Source: Streptomyces sp. B3I8 (GTDB lineage Bacteria > Actinomycetota > Actinomycetes > Streptomycetales > Streptomycetaceae). From it: DNA of 64,000 nucleotides. Position 1 is the first letter of the stretch; each line of letters opens with the position of its first letter. The position numbers and the translations under genes are program-made. The notes under the pieces are model-generated. The model did no database searches and had not been told where the DNA came from. It worked only from the letters and a program-made list of their open reading frames with translations. Positions 35,401 to 44,331 of the stretch are shown in pieces. The DNA lies in the NCBI RefSeq assembly GCF_030816915.1, contig NZ_JAUSYN010000002.1:2679501-2743500 (forward strand), in the 5' to 3' direction.

Positions 35401-37745
35401 AGTGCGGTCGCCTCCTCGGGGGTGGGGGCGGGGATGCGTTCGTCGACGGGGACGACCGGGGGCAGCGTGTCCTCGGGCGCGTCCAGGAACACCCGGCGCA
35501 CCACGCGCTCGGCGGCCTGCCCGTCGTCGTACTCGCAGAACCGGCGGCGGAACGCGGCGAGCGCCTTGCGGGCGCTCTCGTCACGCCAGGCGTCACCGGC
35601 GAGGATCTCGGTCAGTTCGTCCTGGCTGCGCGCGACCGGGCCGGGTGGCTCGGCCGTGAGGTCGAAGTAGACGCCGCGGGTGGAGGCGTAGGTCTCCCAG
35701 TCGTCGGCGTGGATGACGACGGGCCGGTCGAGGTTGGCGTAGTCGAACATGATCGACGAGTAGTCCGTGACCAGCGCGTCGGCGGCCAGGGCGAGTTCCT
35801 CCACCGGATCGTAGGAGGACACGTCGATCACCCGGCCGGTGCGGCGCAGCCCGGCGAGCGGGGAGGCGGCGTTGCCGTACAAGTAGTGGCCGCGCACCAG
35901 GAGCACGGTGTTCCCGCCGAGCCGGTCGGCGAGGGCGGCCAGGTCCAGGCGGGGGTGCCAGCCGGACTCGTAGTCGCGGTGGGTGGGGGCGTAGAGGATC
36001 GCGCGGCGGCCGGGCGCGATGCCGAGCCGGTCGCGGATCGCGCGGATGTCGGCGGCGGTGGCGCGGTAGAAGATGTCGTTGCGCGGATAGCCGTGGTCGA
36101 GGGGGATGTAGCGGGAGGGGTAGGCGCGCTCCCACATGCGGGTGGAGTGGCTGTTCGCGGAGACGCTGTAGTCCCACTTGTCGACGCGGGCCAGCAGCGC
36201 CTCGAAGTCGAGGCCCTTGGCGGCGGCGGGGAAGTCGAGCTGGTCCAGGCCCATCCGTTTGAGCGGGGTGCCGTGGTGGGTCTGGAGGTGGACCGCGTCG
36301 GGCCGCTTGACCACGGCGTTGGCGAAGTTGACGTTGTTGACCAGGTACTTCGCCCGGGCCATGACCTCCCAGTAGCGGCGGGTGCCGGGCACCACGTGGT
36401 CCGTGCCGGGCGGCAGCAGGGCGACGCGGTCGCGGGAGACCACCCACACCTGGTGGATGTGCGGGGCCAGGGCGGCGAGCCGGCGGGCGACCGCGGCCGG
36501 GTTGCAGGCGACGCCGCGGTCCCAGTACGCGGAGAACACCGCGAGGTGCGGGTCGACCGGGCCGTTCAGCGCCTTGCGGTAGCGGTGGTCGTCGAGCCGG
36601 CCGGCGACCGCGCGGCGGCCGGTGACGACGGCCTTCCTGACCGTGCGGCGCCGCTGGTTGGCGGCCTGGAGGGCGCGGTACTTGGTATACGCGTTCTCCT
36701 CCAGGAGGGACCGGCGGACGCCCTCGAAGCCTCCGGGGCGGCGGTACGTCCGCGGCCGCAGCGTGAGGGCGGCGCGGGAGGCGCGCGCGAAGAACTCGCG
36801 CGCCACCGGCTCGGGCATGCCGCTGCGGGCGAAGGTGCGCAGACAGTCGCGGACCATCACGTCGTACAGCACCGCCCGCGGCCGCTCGGGGACCTCCCGC
36901 TCGGCCATCAGCCGCCGCAGCCGCTCGTACCGCTCGATCAGCGCGTACCGCTCCTCGGGCGTGGGCGGCGGCAGGCTCTCGGGGCGCAGCACGCGGTGCT
37001 CGTAGGCCGGCTGGTGCAGGCAGGCGATCCGGTCGGCGTGCAGCAGCAGGCTGTACGCCAGGTACGCCTCGTCGCCTGCCGCCTCCCGGGTGGCGGGCAG
37101 CGCCTCGTGCGCCCGCCAGAACTCGGCGCGGACGACGCGGGCGCCGAGCAGCGGGGTCAGCCGGAGCAGGTTGGGGAAGTCGGTCAGGGCCAGGGCGCGG
37201 CGGCCGGTGCGGGCGAAGATCCAGCCGTCGCCGCTGCGGGCGCCGGCCGTGTTCCAGGCGGAACGGGTGTGGTCGACCGCCAGGACCTGTACGTCGGGCG
37301 GGAGTTCGGCGGTGCGGGCGGCGAGGACGCGCGGCGTGCCCGGGGGCAGTCCGTCCTTGGCACGGACGAAGTGCAGCCATGCCCCGGTCGCACGGTCGGC
37401 GCCGGCCGCGCGGGCGGCGGTGTCGTCCGCGCCGCCGGGCAGCGCGAGTACGCGCACCCGGCCGTCGCCCGTCGCCACCCGCTCCGCCTCCCGGCGGGCC
37501 CGGTCGCCGACGGCCGCGACGACGATCTCGACACTCGCGGGGGCGGTGCCGTCACCGCCACCGGCGTCCGGGACGCCGGTGAACGGCCGGGCGGCGAGCG
37601 AGTCGAGCAGTTCGGCGAGGTGTCCCTGCACTTCGGGGCCGTGGACGACGACGCTCAGAACCGGCGGCACTTGCCCCGGTCGCACCTGCGCCGCCCGCAC
37701 CTGACCCGGCTGCGGATGACCTGGTCGCACCTGACCTGATCGCAC
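35397..37745 (-). CDS. TagF-like glycerophosphotransferase with degenerate GT2 domain
   Basis: A 782-residue protein. The C-terminal half is a CDP-glycerol glycerophosphotransferase domain with an intact first His motif (HHGTPLKRMG), second His (VRGHYLYGN) and TDYSSIMFDYANLDRPVV. The N-terminal part has a GT2-like layout, but the metal motif position reads RAKDGLPPG instead of SDD. I chose GTG 37745 because GGAGG precedes it. The first 20 residues are a degenerate GQVRP repeat encoded by CAGGTGCG repeats, so a later start is possible. It is coupled to the GT2 gene by a GTGA overlap and likely polymerises polyol-phosphate units. Confidence 0.85.
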   Translation of the reverse strand: MRSGQVRPGHPQPGQVRAAQVRPGQVPPVLSVVVHGPEVQGHLAELLDSLAARPFTGVPDAGGGDGTAPASVEIVVAAVGDRARREAERVATGDGRVRVLALPGGADDTAARAAGADRATGAWLHFVRAKDGLPPGTPRVLAARTAELPPDVQVLAVDHTRSAWNTAGARSGDGWIFARTGRRALALTDFPNLLRLTPLLGARVVRAEFWRAHEALPATREAAGDEAYLAYSLLLHADRIACLHQPAYEHRVLRPESLPPPTPEERYALIERYERLRRLMAEREVPERPRAVLYDVMVRDCLRTFARSGMPEPVAREFFARASRAALTLRPRTYRRPGGFEGVRRSLLEENAYTKYRALQAANQRRRTVRKAVVTGRRAVAGRLDDHRYRKALNGPVDPHLAVFSAYWDRGVACNPAAVARRLAALAPHIHQVWVVSRDRVALLPPGTDHVVPGTRRYWEVMARAKYLVNNVNFANAVVKRPDAVHLQTHHGTPLKRMGLDQLDFPAAAKGLDFEALLARVDKWDYSVSANSHSTRMWERAYPSRYIPLDHGYPRNDIFYRATAADIRAIRDRLGIAPGRRAILYAPTHRDYESGWHPRLDLAALADRLGGNTVLLVRGHYLYGNAASPLAGLRRTGRVIDVSSYDPVEELALAADALVTDYSSIMFDYANLDRPVVIHADDWETYASTRGVYFDLTAEPPGPVARSQDELTEILAGDAWRDESARKALAAFRRRFCEYDDGQAAERVVRRVFLDAPEDTLPPVVPVDERIPAPTPEEATAL

Positions 37746-37908
37746 ACGGCCTCCTTCGCTCCGCCACGCCCCGCGCCCCTGGTGGACGCCGACGGGGACG
37801 ACACCAGGCCATCGTTGCACCAAAGGGGCAAAAGGGGCGGGTGCGGTTGCGCCTCAGGGGGGAAGTGAAGGCGCTTGTGCCGCGGAGCCGCACTCGGGTC
37901 ACGGGGAG

Positions 37909-38835
37909 CTACTTCCGCCGCGGGGGCGCCTTCCTCGCCTTGTCGGGGCCGCCGGTGAACTCCTCGTAGGCCGCGAGGACCTCGGCCGTCGGCCCGTCCA
38001 TGCGCAGTTCACCGCGCTCCAGCCACAGCACGCGGTCGCAGGTGTCGCGGATCGACTTGTTGCTGTGGCTGACCAGGAAGACGGTACCGGCGTGGGCGCG
38101 CAGCTCGCGGATGCGCCGCTCGGAGCGCTTCTGGAAGGAGCGGTCGCCGGTGGCCAGGGCCTCGTCGACGAGGAGGACGTCGTGGTCCTTGGCGGCCGCG
38201 ATGGAGAACCGCAGCCGGGCGGCCATGCCGGAGGAGTACGTGCGCATGGGGAGCGTGATGAAGTCGCCCTTCTCGTTGATGCCGGAGAAGTCGACGATCT
38301 CCTGGTAGCGCTCCCTGACCTGCTCGCGCGACATGCCCATGGCGAGCCCGCCGAGGTACACGTTGCGCTCGCCCGTGAGGTCCGCCATCAGGGCCGCGTT
38401 GACACCGAGGAGGGAGGGCTGGCCGTCGGTGTAGATGCGGCCCCGCTCCACGGGGAGCAGCCCGGCGACCGCTTTGAGCAGCGTGGACTTGCCCGAGCCG
38501 TTGGTGCCGATCAGGCCGATGGCCTCGCCCCGGTAGGCGGTGAAGGACACGTTCCGCACGGCGTGCACCGTGCGTACGCCGGCCGCCCTCCCGGTCTGCT
38601 CGCGGCGCAGCATGCGGTTGAGCGCGGCGGTGGCGGTGCCCCGGCCGGCGCCGGTGCCGTTGACGCGGTAGACGATGTCGACGGCGTCGCAGACCACGGT
38701 GGGGGCGGGCGCGGCGGACGCCGCGGGGCCCGCGGATGCCGCGCGGCCGGTCTTCCCGAGGTCGGTACTCGCGGGGTCGGTACTCGCGCGGTCGGTCGTC
38801 ATGAGGTCGGTCGTCATGAGGTCGGTGTCAGCCAC
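37909..38835 (-). CDS. polysaccharide/teichoic acid export ABC ATPase (TagH/Wzt-like)
   Basis: A 308-residue ATPase with Walker A IGTNGSGKST and Walker B VLLVDEAL, and the Wzt/TagH features of this class (FITLPMRTYSSGMAARLRFS signature region, DCRVLW-like DRVLWLERG). It powers export of a completed, lipid-linked wall polymer. The first 45 residues are a repetitive Thr/Asp/Ala tail with TDLMTTDLMTTD and ASTDPASTD repeats. GTG 38835 overlaps the upstream permease gene by 8 bp. The long C-terminal substrate-binding extension of some Wzt proteins is absent. Confidence 0.9.
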   Translation of the reverse strand: MADTDLMTTDLMTTDRASTDPASTDLGKTGRAASAGPAASAAPAPTVVCDAVDIVYRVNGTGAGRGTATAALNRMLRREQTGRAAGVRTVHAVRNVSFTAYRGEAIGLIGTNGSGKSTLLKAVAGLLPVERGRIYTDGQPSLLGVNAALMADLTGERNVYLGGLAMGMSREQVRERYQEIVDFSGINEKGDFITLPMRTYSSGMAARLRFSIAAAKDHDVLLVDEALATGDRSFQKRSERRIRELRAHAGTVFLVSHSNKSIRDTCDRVLWLERGELRMDGPTAEVLAAYEEFTGGPDKARKAPPRRK

Positions 38836-39766
38836 GGCCGTACGTCTCCTCGGCCTTCCAGAAGTAGGTGAATCCGCCGATTCCGGCGAGCAGCGCCCAG
38901 CCGGTCGCGACGGCCCACACGTGCGGCGGGAGCTGGCTCGCGTGGAAGCTGTCGATCAGCGCGAAGCGCATCAGGTCGATGTAGACGGCGGCCGGGTTGC
39001 AGCGCAGGGCGAGCAGCACGACGTGCGGCAGGTCCCGGTTGTGCGTGACGTGGTCGATGCTCCACATCACGCCGGAGACGTACATCCACGTCCGCAGCAC
39101 GAACGGCATGAGCTGCGCGATGTCCGGGGTCTTGGCGCCCCAGCGGGCCATCACCATGGCGACGCCGGCGTTGAAACAGAACTGGAGCACGAGCGCGGGC
39201 AGCGCCAGCAGCCAGGAAGCGGCGACCGGCACGCCGAACGCGAGCAGGATCACCACCAGCGCGCACATCGAGAACAGCAGCTGCTGGAGCTGCTGGAGCG
39301 CGAACGACACGGGCAGCGCGGCACGCGGGAAGTGCAGTGCCCGGACGAGGCCGAGGTTGCCGGAGATCGCGCGGGTGCCGGCCATGATCGAGCTCTGCGT
39401 GAACGTCCACACGAACACGCCCGTGACCAGGAACGGGACGTAGTCCGGGACGCCCTTCTTGGTGCCGAGCAGGAGGCCGAAGATCAGGAAGTAGACGGCG
39501 GCGTTGAGCAGTGGGTTGGCCACCTGCCAGAGCTGGCCGAGCTTCGCCTGGCTGTACTGAGCGGTCAGTTTGGCGGTGGCGAAGGCACGGATGAAGTGCC
39601 GGCGGGCCCAGAGCTGACTGCCGTACTCGGAGAGGGAGGGGCGGGCGCCGCTGACGGACAGCCCGTACCGCGCCGCGAGCTGCGCGGGCGTCTCGACGGG
39701 GGGCGCGGCGGCCGGCTCCGAGGGGCCGGCGGCCGGTGGGGGCGGGGGTTGCAGGACCTGGCTCAC
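38828..39766 (-). CDS. polysaccharide/teichoic acid export ABC permease (TagG-like)
   Basis: A 312-residue ABC-2 permease with six helices. GQLWQVANPLLNAAVYFLIFG after the first amphipathic segment is typical of TagG/Wzm/RfbA proteins, as is the GTRAISGNLGLVRALHFPRAALP loop. The N-terminus is Pro/Ala-rich and cytoplasmic. GTG 39766 is the only plausible start. It forms a TagGH pair with the overlapping ATPase gene and should flip wall polymer made by the neighbouring TagF/GT2 enzymes. Confidence 0.92.
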   Translation of the reverse strand: MSQVLQPPPPPAAGPSEPAAAPPVETPAQLAARYGLSVSGARPSLSEYGSQLWARRHFIRAFATAKLTAQYSQAKLGQLWQVANPLLNAAVYFLIFGLLLGTKKGVPDYVPFLVTGVFVWTFTQSSIMAGTRAISGNLGLVRALHFPRAALPVSFALQQLQQLLFSMCALVVILLAFGVPVAASWLLALPALVLQFCFNAGVAMVMARWGAKTPDIAQLMPFVLRTWMYVSGVMWSIDHVTHNRDLPHVVLLALRCNPAAVYIDLMRFALIDSFHASQLPPHVWAVATGWALLAGIGGFTYFWKAEETYGRG

Positions 39767-39936
39767 GTCCGCTGCTTTCGGAGGAGGGCGGACCCGTAGA
39801 CGCCGCCGACGCCGCGCGGCCGCTTGCCGTGTCGCTCGGCTACGTCGGAACGGGACCGTATCGTCGCTGCGTCAGCGTAGGCCGAACGCACGCCGCAACG
39901 CAACCGTTTCGTCGTCACGCCCTATGCTTGGGCCGC

Positions 39937-40647
39937 ATGACGAGCAGAGCCGAGGCCGACAGCGGGCGTCCCGACGGAAGCGCGGGAAACGGCGCGACCC
40001 ACGGGAAGCCGGCCACGCCCCCGCGGCCGTCCCGCCCCGCCGGCGGGCAGACCCGGCGACGCCGGGCACCGGCCGGGGCCGCCGTGCTGCGGCCCGAGGT
40101 CACGGAGGCGATCCGCGCGGCCGTCTTCGAGGAACTCGCGGCCGTCGGCTACGCCCGCATGTCCATCGAGGGCATCGCCCGCCGGGCCGGCGTCGGCAAG
40201 ACCGCGGTGTACCGGCGCTGGCGCTCCAAACTGCACCTCGTGCTCGACCTGGTCTCGGCGCTCGCGGTGCAGGGGATGCCCGCCCCGGACACCGGCTCCC
40301 TGGAGGCCGATCTCCGGCTGCTGTACGAGGTGACCTCGCGCGCCCTGCGCCATCCGGTGGCCGGCCAGATCCTGCCCGACCTCCAGGCGGAGGCGGCCCG
40401 CAACCCGGAGATCGCGGAGGCGCTGCAGAAGGCTCTGCGGGAGGGCCAGCAGTCGGTGACCCGCGGCATTGTCGCGGCGGCGACGGCGCGCGGCGAGATC
40501 CGCGCCTCCGCCGACGAGGGCCTGGCCCTGGACCTCATCTCGGGCCCGCTGTACTGGCGCGCGGTCGTGGCCCGCGAACCGAAACTGCCGAAGGGCTACC
40601 TGGCCGGCCTGGCGAGGGCGACGGCGGGGGCGCTGGGGGCGTTGTGA
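39937..40647 (+). CDS. TetR-family regulator
   Basis: A 236-residue protein. After a basic, Pro-rich tail of about 45 residues comes the TetR HTH (VFEELAAVGYARMSIEGIARRAGVGKTAVYRRWRSK), then a helical ligand domain. The C-terminal part (PLYWRAVVAREP) fits the TetR_C_11-like group. ATG 39937 gives a standard TetR layout. It is divergent from the export permease with 170 bp between them, so it may control the exporter, itself, or both. The ligand is unknown. Confidence 0.9.
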   Translation: MTSRAEADSGRPDGSAGNGATHGKPATPPRPSRPAGGQTRRRRAPAGAAVLRPEVTEAIRAAVFEELAAVGYARMSIEGIARRAGVGKTAVYRRWRSKLHLVLDLVSALAVQGMPAPDTGSLEADLRLLYEVTSRALRHPVAGQILPDLQAEAARNPEIAEALQKALREGQQSVTRGIVAAATARGEIRASADEGLALDLISGPLYWRAVVAREPKLPKGYLAGLARATAGALGAL

Positions 40648-40693
40648 GGAGGCCGCTCCGAGGATGCGCCGCCGAGATCGCCCCCCACCCGAG

Positions 40694-41566
40694 CTATTGG
40701 GCGCCCCGCCACTCCCCCGGAGGGACCCCCACCTGCCTCCGGAAGAAGACCGTGAAATTCCCGACGTCCCCGAACCCGAGCCGCCGCGCGCAGGTGCCCA
40801 CCGGCACATCGGTGTGGGCGAGCATCCGCTGCGCCTCCAGCAGCAGTCGCCGGTCGAGGAACGCCTTCGCCCCCTCCCCGGTCACCGCCCGCGTCGCCCG
40901 CGTGAGCGTCCGCGCGTCGTAGCCGAGCGCTCGCGCGTAGTCGGCGACGCGGTGCCGGTCGGCGAAGTGCTCCTCGACGGCGGCCCGGTACGCGCGGAAG
41001 ACCTCCCCGTGCCGTCCGCCTGACGGCGCCGTCCCCTCGGTGCCCGATCCGTCGCCCGGCCCGGTCGGCAGCACCCGCAGCAGCAGGGCCGCCAGCAGGT
41101 GGGACAGCAGCTCCCCGGACGCCGGTGCGGGCGCCGTCACCGCCGCCTCGTGCTCGCGGCGGAGGTGCTCGGCCGCGAGCAGGGCGAGCTCCCGGCGCGG
41201 CTGATCGAGCTCCCAGCACACCGGGGCGGAGACCTCCGCGGTGGTGAAGCCGGCCAGGAACGCGGGCCGGAAGAGCACCAGGGGTCCGTCGCACGCGTCG
41301 ACGTCGCTCCAGCGGTGCACCGTTCCCGGCCGGATCCACACGACGCCGCCCTCCCCCAGCCGGTAGCCGCGGAAGTCGGCCTCGTGACCGCCCGCGCCCG
41401 AGGCGACCAGGGCGAGCACGTGGAAGTCGGGGCGCTGCGGAAGCACCCGGCGACGCTGCGGATCCATGGCCCGCAGCGCGGCGAAGTCCAGGACCTCCAC
41501 GCCGTACGGCGACCCCACCGCGGGCAGGTACCGGAGCTGCCGCACTCCACTGTGTCCGTTTTCCAC
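40694..41566 (-). CDS. AraC-family regulator
   Basis: A protein of about 290 residues with an N-terminal cupin-like sensor (WIRPGTVHRW) and a C-terminal AraC double HTH (HRVADYARALGYDARTLTRA, then RRLGFGDVGNFTVFFRRQVG). I chose GTG 41566, 10 bases after AGGAG; GTG 41572 is equally close to the RBS. It is divergent from an alpha/beta hydrolase gene only 97 bp away, a common regulator-target arrangement. The effector is unknown. Confidence 0.9.
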   Translation of the reverse strand: MENGHSGVRQLRYLPAVGSPYGVEVLDFAALRAMDPQRRRVLPQRPDFHVLALVASGAGGHEADFRGYRLGEGGVVWIRPGTVHRWSDVDACDGPLVLFRPAFLAGFTTAEVSAPVCWELDQPRRELALLAAEHLRREHEAAVTAPAPASGELLSHLLAALLLRVLPTGPGDGSGTEGTAPSGGRHGEVFRAYRAAVEEHFADRHRVADYARALGYDARTLTRATRAVTGEGAKAFLDRRLLLEAQRMLAHTDVPVGTCARRLGFGDVGNFTVFFRRQVGVPPGEWRGAQ

Positions 41567-41663
41567 AACCACCCGGCTCCTTTCCACCGAGGAGCGTACG
41601 ACAGGCCCCGTACGGTCGGACGTGTCCCGAGGAACTCCGCGAGAGACAGGAAGTGGGAGCGCG

Positions 41664-42503
41664 ATGACGGAAACCACAAGTCCGGTACCCACGGCCGAGA
41701 CGACGACGGCCGTGCCCGTGCCCGGCGGCACCCTGGACGTGCGGGTGGCCGCCGGCGCCGGACCCGCACTGGTGTTCGCCCACTACTGGGGCGGCTCCGC
41801 CGACACCTGGAACGGCGTCCTGCGCCGGCTTCCGCCCGGCCGGGCGACCGTCCGCTTCGACCAGCGCGGCTGGGGCGCCGCACACGCGCTGCCGGGACCG
41901 TACGGCCTCGAACAGCTCGCGGACGACCTGGCCCGTGTGGTGGAGGCGTGCGTGCCGGGGCCCTACGTGCTCGTCGGCCACTCGATGGGCGGCAAGGCGA
42001 GCCAGCTCCTCGCGGCCCGCCGGCCCGCCCGGCTGGCCGGTCTCGTCCTCGTCGCGCCCGCCCCGCCCCGGCCGCCCGCCGCGGTGACCGAGGAGTACCG
42101 GCGGGGCCTGTCGCACGCGTACGACTCACCGGAAACGGTGGAGCACGCCCTCGACCACGTCCTGACCGCCGCTCCGCTGTCCGCCGAGGTGCGCGCCACC
42201 GCCGTGCGCGACAGCCTCGCCGCCGGGAACGAGGCCCGGCGGGAGTGGCCCCTGCACGGCATCGCGCAGGACATCACCGGCGCGGTGCGCGGCATCGACG
42301 TCCCCGTGACCGTGCTGGCGGCGGAGCACGACGTCGTCGAACCGCCGCGGGTGCTGAGCGCGCACCTCCTGCCGCACGTCCCGCACGCCACACTGGTCAC
42401 GCTTCCGGGCGCCGGGCACCTGCTCCCCCTGGAGTCCCCCGCCGCCGTGGCGACGGCGCTCACGGACTTCCTGGAGCGGCTCCCGCACCTGCCCGCACGC
42501 TGA
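41664..42503 (+). CDS. alpha/beta hydrolase
   Basis: A 279-residue alpha/beta hydrolase. The nucleophile is Ser107 in GHSMGG, the oxyanion-hole region is FAHYWGG, the acid is likely Asp in AAEHDVV, and the base is His in GAGHLLPLE. Such enzymes hydrolyse esters, amides, epoxides or halides; nothing here decides which. ATG 41664 follows GGGAGC. It is divergent from the AraC regulator. Its last 44 bp overlap, tail to tail, the end of the membrane-protein gene on the other strand. Confidence 0.9.
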   Translation: MTETTSPVPTAETTTAVPVPGGTLDVRVAAGAGPALVFAHYWGGSADTWNGVLRRLPPGRATVRFDQRGWGAAHALPGPYGLEQLADDLARVVEACVPGPYVLVGHSMGGKASQLLAARRPARLAGLVLVAPAPPRPPAAVTEEYRRGLSHAYDSPETVEHALDHVLTAAPLSAEVRATAVRDSLAAGNEARREWPLHGIAQDITGAVRGIDVPVTVLAAEHDVVEPPRVLSAHLLPHVPHATLVTLPGAGHLLPLESPAAVATALTDFLERLPHLPAR

Positions 42504-44154
42504 CGACCTCGTACAGCACCGCCCCGCCCGGCCCGGAGGCCACCCGTCGCAACCCACCCGGCGGCGCCCCGTCGCCCCGCCCCCACACGACCCACCGCAC
42601 CCCGTACCGCCGTACGATCGCGTGCCGTACGGCGGTGGCGGCCCCCGGCGTGTAGTACCGGCGCACGGCGTCGGTGCGCTCCGTCTCGTCCGCCAGGAAG
42701 ACGTCCGGGTAACCGGGCGCGACGGTGTACGCCCCGTACGCCGGGATGCGCCGGGCCGGTCCCGTCCGCGCCAGCACCACGTCGCCGTACCGCACCCGGG
42801 GCGTGATCCAGCCGTACCCCCGCCACGGCACCGCGCTCCGCTCGGCGACCACGTGCGGCAGCACCCGGCGCGGCACGGCATACCCCACGACCCCCACCTG
42901 CGCCCACGCCCCCACAGCGAGCGCGCCCCCCACGACCACGGCGAGCCCGGCCCGCCACCACCCCTGCGACACGCCCCAGGCCGCACACGCCTCCACCGCC
43001 AGCGCGAGCTGCGCGGGAATCAGCACGGCGGGCAGCACCCGCCCCCAGGACCAGTGCCCGCTCACCCCGCCCAGGGCGAACACGGCCACGCCCAGCAGGA
43101 AGAACACGACCAACGCATCCCACCGCACCCGCCGGGCCCGTACGGCGAGGGCGACCACCCCGAGCGAGGCAAGCCCGTAGCGCGCCGGCAGCGCGTCGTA
43201 CAACGGCCGATGGATGGCCTCCAGGCCCTCCCCCGCACGCGACAGGGAGAAGAAGTCGTAGTACGGCCACACCCGGAGCACCACCATGCCGAGTACAGCC
43301 CCGCCGACAACCCGCAGCCCCGTGCGCCGACAGGGGTGCGGGGCCGTACGGGATCCGCGGCTACCGCCGCGCGGGCGCGAGAAGTCCCCACCGGCGGCCG
43401 GACGGCAACGCACCCCGGGGTCCCGGGGGCGGAGCCCCTCGGGGAGGGGAAGGGCAAGTGCGGCGGGAGCGAGGAACCGCTCCACGACCACCCCCATCAC
43501 CCCCAACGACGCCACCACCCCCGTGAACTGGTGCACCAACGCGATCACGGCCCACAGCGCCCCCAGCCCCAGGAACACCCCCCACCCCGCCCCCACCCGC
43601 AACGCCCGCGTCGACGCCGACCACAGATGGAACGACAACCCCGCTGCCAGCACACTCGGATACGCGACCGTCAGCGCCAGCGAGTCCAGCCCGAGGAACC
43701 CGCTCCACGCGAAGTCCCGCACCCCCCACAGCAGCACCACGCACAACACGGCCAACGGCCCCGCCGCCCGGGACGCGCTCAGCACCCGCGCGTACCGCCA
43801 CACCCCGGACACCAGCAGCCCGAGCGCGACCACCGCCCCCACCCGCAGCACGTTCCACACGGACAGCCCGCTCACCCGCGCCAGGCACCCGAGCAGCACG
43901 GTCCAGGGCGAGTAGTACGGACTGGGCGCGTCCGCCCGCACGAGCGGATCCCCGGGGCGCACCAGATCGTGCCGCAACCGCTCCACGGTCGCCGCGTGCA
44001 TCCCGAGGTCCCCGATCCACGGCAGCCGCAGGATCACGAGCACCATCAGCACCACGACCAACGCGACCGCCGCCCGCAGCACCCCCACCCCCCGGGACGG
44101 CCGCGCCACCACCGCACCACGGCGGGCTCTTCCCCGGGAAACGCTGACAGTCAC
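42460..44154 (-). CDS. large polytopic membrane protein, GT-C-like
   Basis: A 564-residue membrane protein with about ten to twelve helices. The N-terminal loop has RADAPSPYYSPWTVLLG, typical of GT-C membrane mannosyl/arabinosyltransferases with an acidic loop motif, and a soluble C-terminal domain ends the protein. Residues about 230-266 are a hydrophilic Arg/Gly/Pro stretch encoded by an intergenic-type repeat, between two helices. GTG 44154 follows GGAGG. It lies downstream of nothing on its strand and is convergent with the hydrolase gene. Function is inferred from topology only. Confidence 0.75.
   Translation of the reverse strand: MTVSVSRGRARRGAVVARPSRGVGVLRAAVALVVVLMVLVILRLPWIGDLGMHAATVERLRHDLVRPGDPLVRADAPSPYYSPWTVLLGCLARVSGLSVWNVLRVGAVVALGLLVSGVWRYARVLSASRAAGPLAVLCVVLLWGVRDFAWSGFLGLDSLALTVAYPSVLAAGLSFHLWSASTRALRVGAGWGVFLGLGALWAVIALVHQFTGVVASLGVMGVVVERFLAPAALALPLPEGLRPRDPGVRCRPAAGGDFSRPRGGSRGSRTAPHPCRRTGLRVVGGAVLGMVVLRVWPYYDFFSLSRAGEGLEAIHRPLYDALPARYGLASLGVVALAVRARRVRWDALVVFFLLGVAVFALGGVSGHWSWGRVLPAVLIPAQLALAVEACAAWGVSQGWWRAGLAVVVGGALAVGAWAQVGVVGYAVPRRVLPHVVAERSAVPWRGYGWITPRVRYGDVVLARTGPARRIPAYGAYTVAPGYPDVFLADETERTDAVRRYYTPGAATAVRHAIVRRYGVRWVVWGRGDGAPPGGLRRVASGPGGAVLYEVVSVRAGAGAAPGSP
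43357..43468 (-). repeat. intergenic-type repeat located inside a coding sequence
   Basis: This 112-bp block begins GCGGCTACCGCCGCGC, continues with CACCGGCGGCCGG and GGGGGCGGAGCCCCTCGGGG, and ends GGGAAGGGCAAG with GCGGCGGGA. It aligns over its whole length (close to nine in ten bases by eye) with the non-coding block at 50006-50119. Here the reading frame of the membrane protein passes through it without a stop. Confidence 0.85.
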
Positions 44155-44263
44155 GGCCGGAACCTCCAGGGAAGAGCCAAGGGAATGTCCCCTTTAGCCG
44201 CAGATGGTAGATATCCCCCCGAAGTTCCCCAAGAACCGACGAAGAACCGACGAAGAACGCGAA

Positions 44264-44289
44264 GGGGCGCCCCCCGAGGAGGGCGCCCC
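44264..44289 (-). terminator. terminator after the glutamate dehydrogenase gene
   Basis: GGGGCGCCC and GGGCGCCCC form a 9-bp stem, 43 bp downstream of the dehydrogenase stop on the minus strand. Short direct repeats (CCGACGAAGAA) precede it. Confidence 0.65.
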
Positions 44290-44331
44290 GAAACACTCAG
44301 CCGTCCGCCGACAACCGTCAGGCCACAACCG

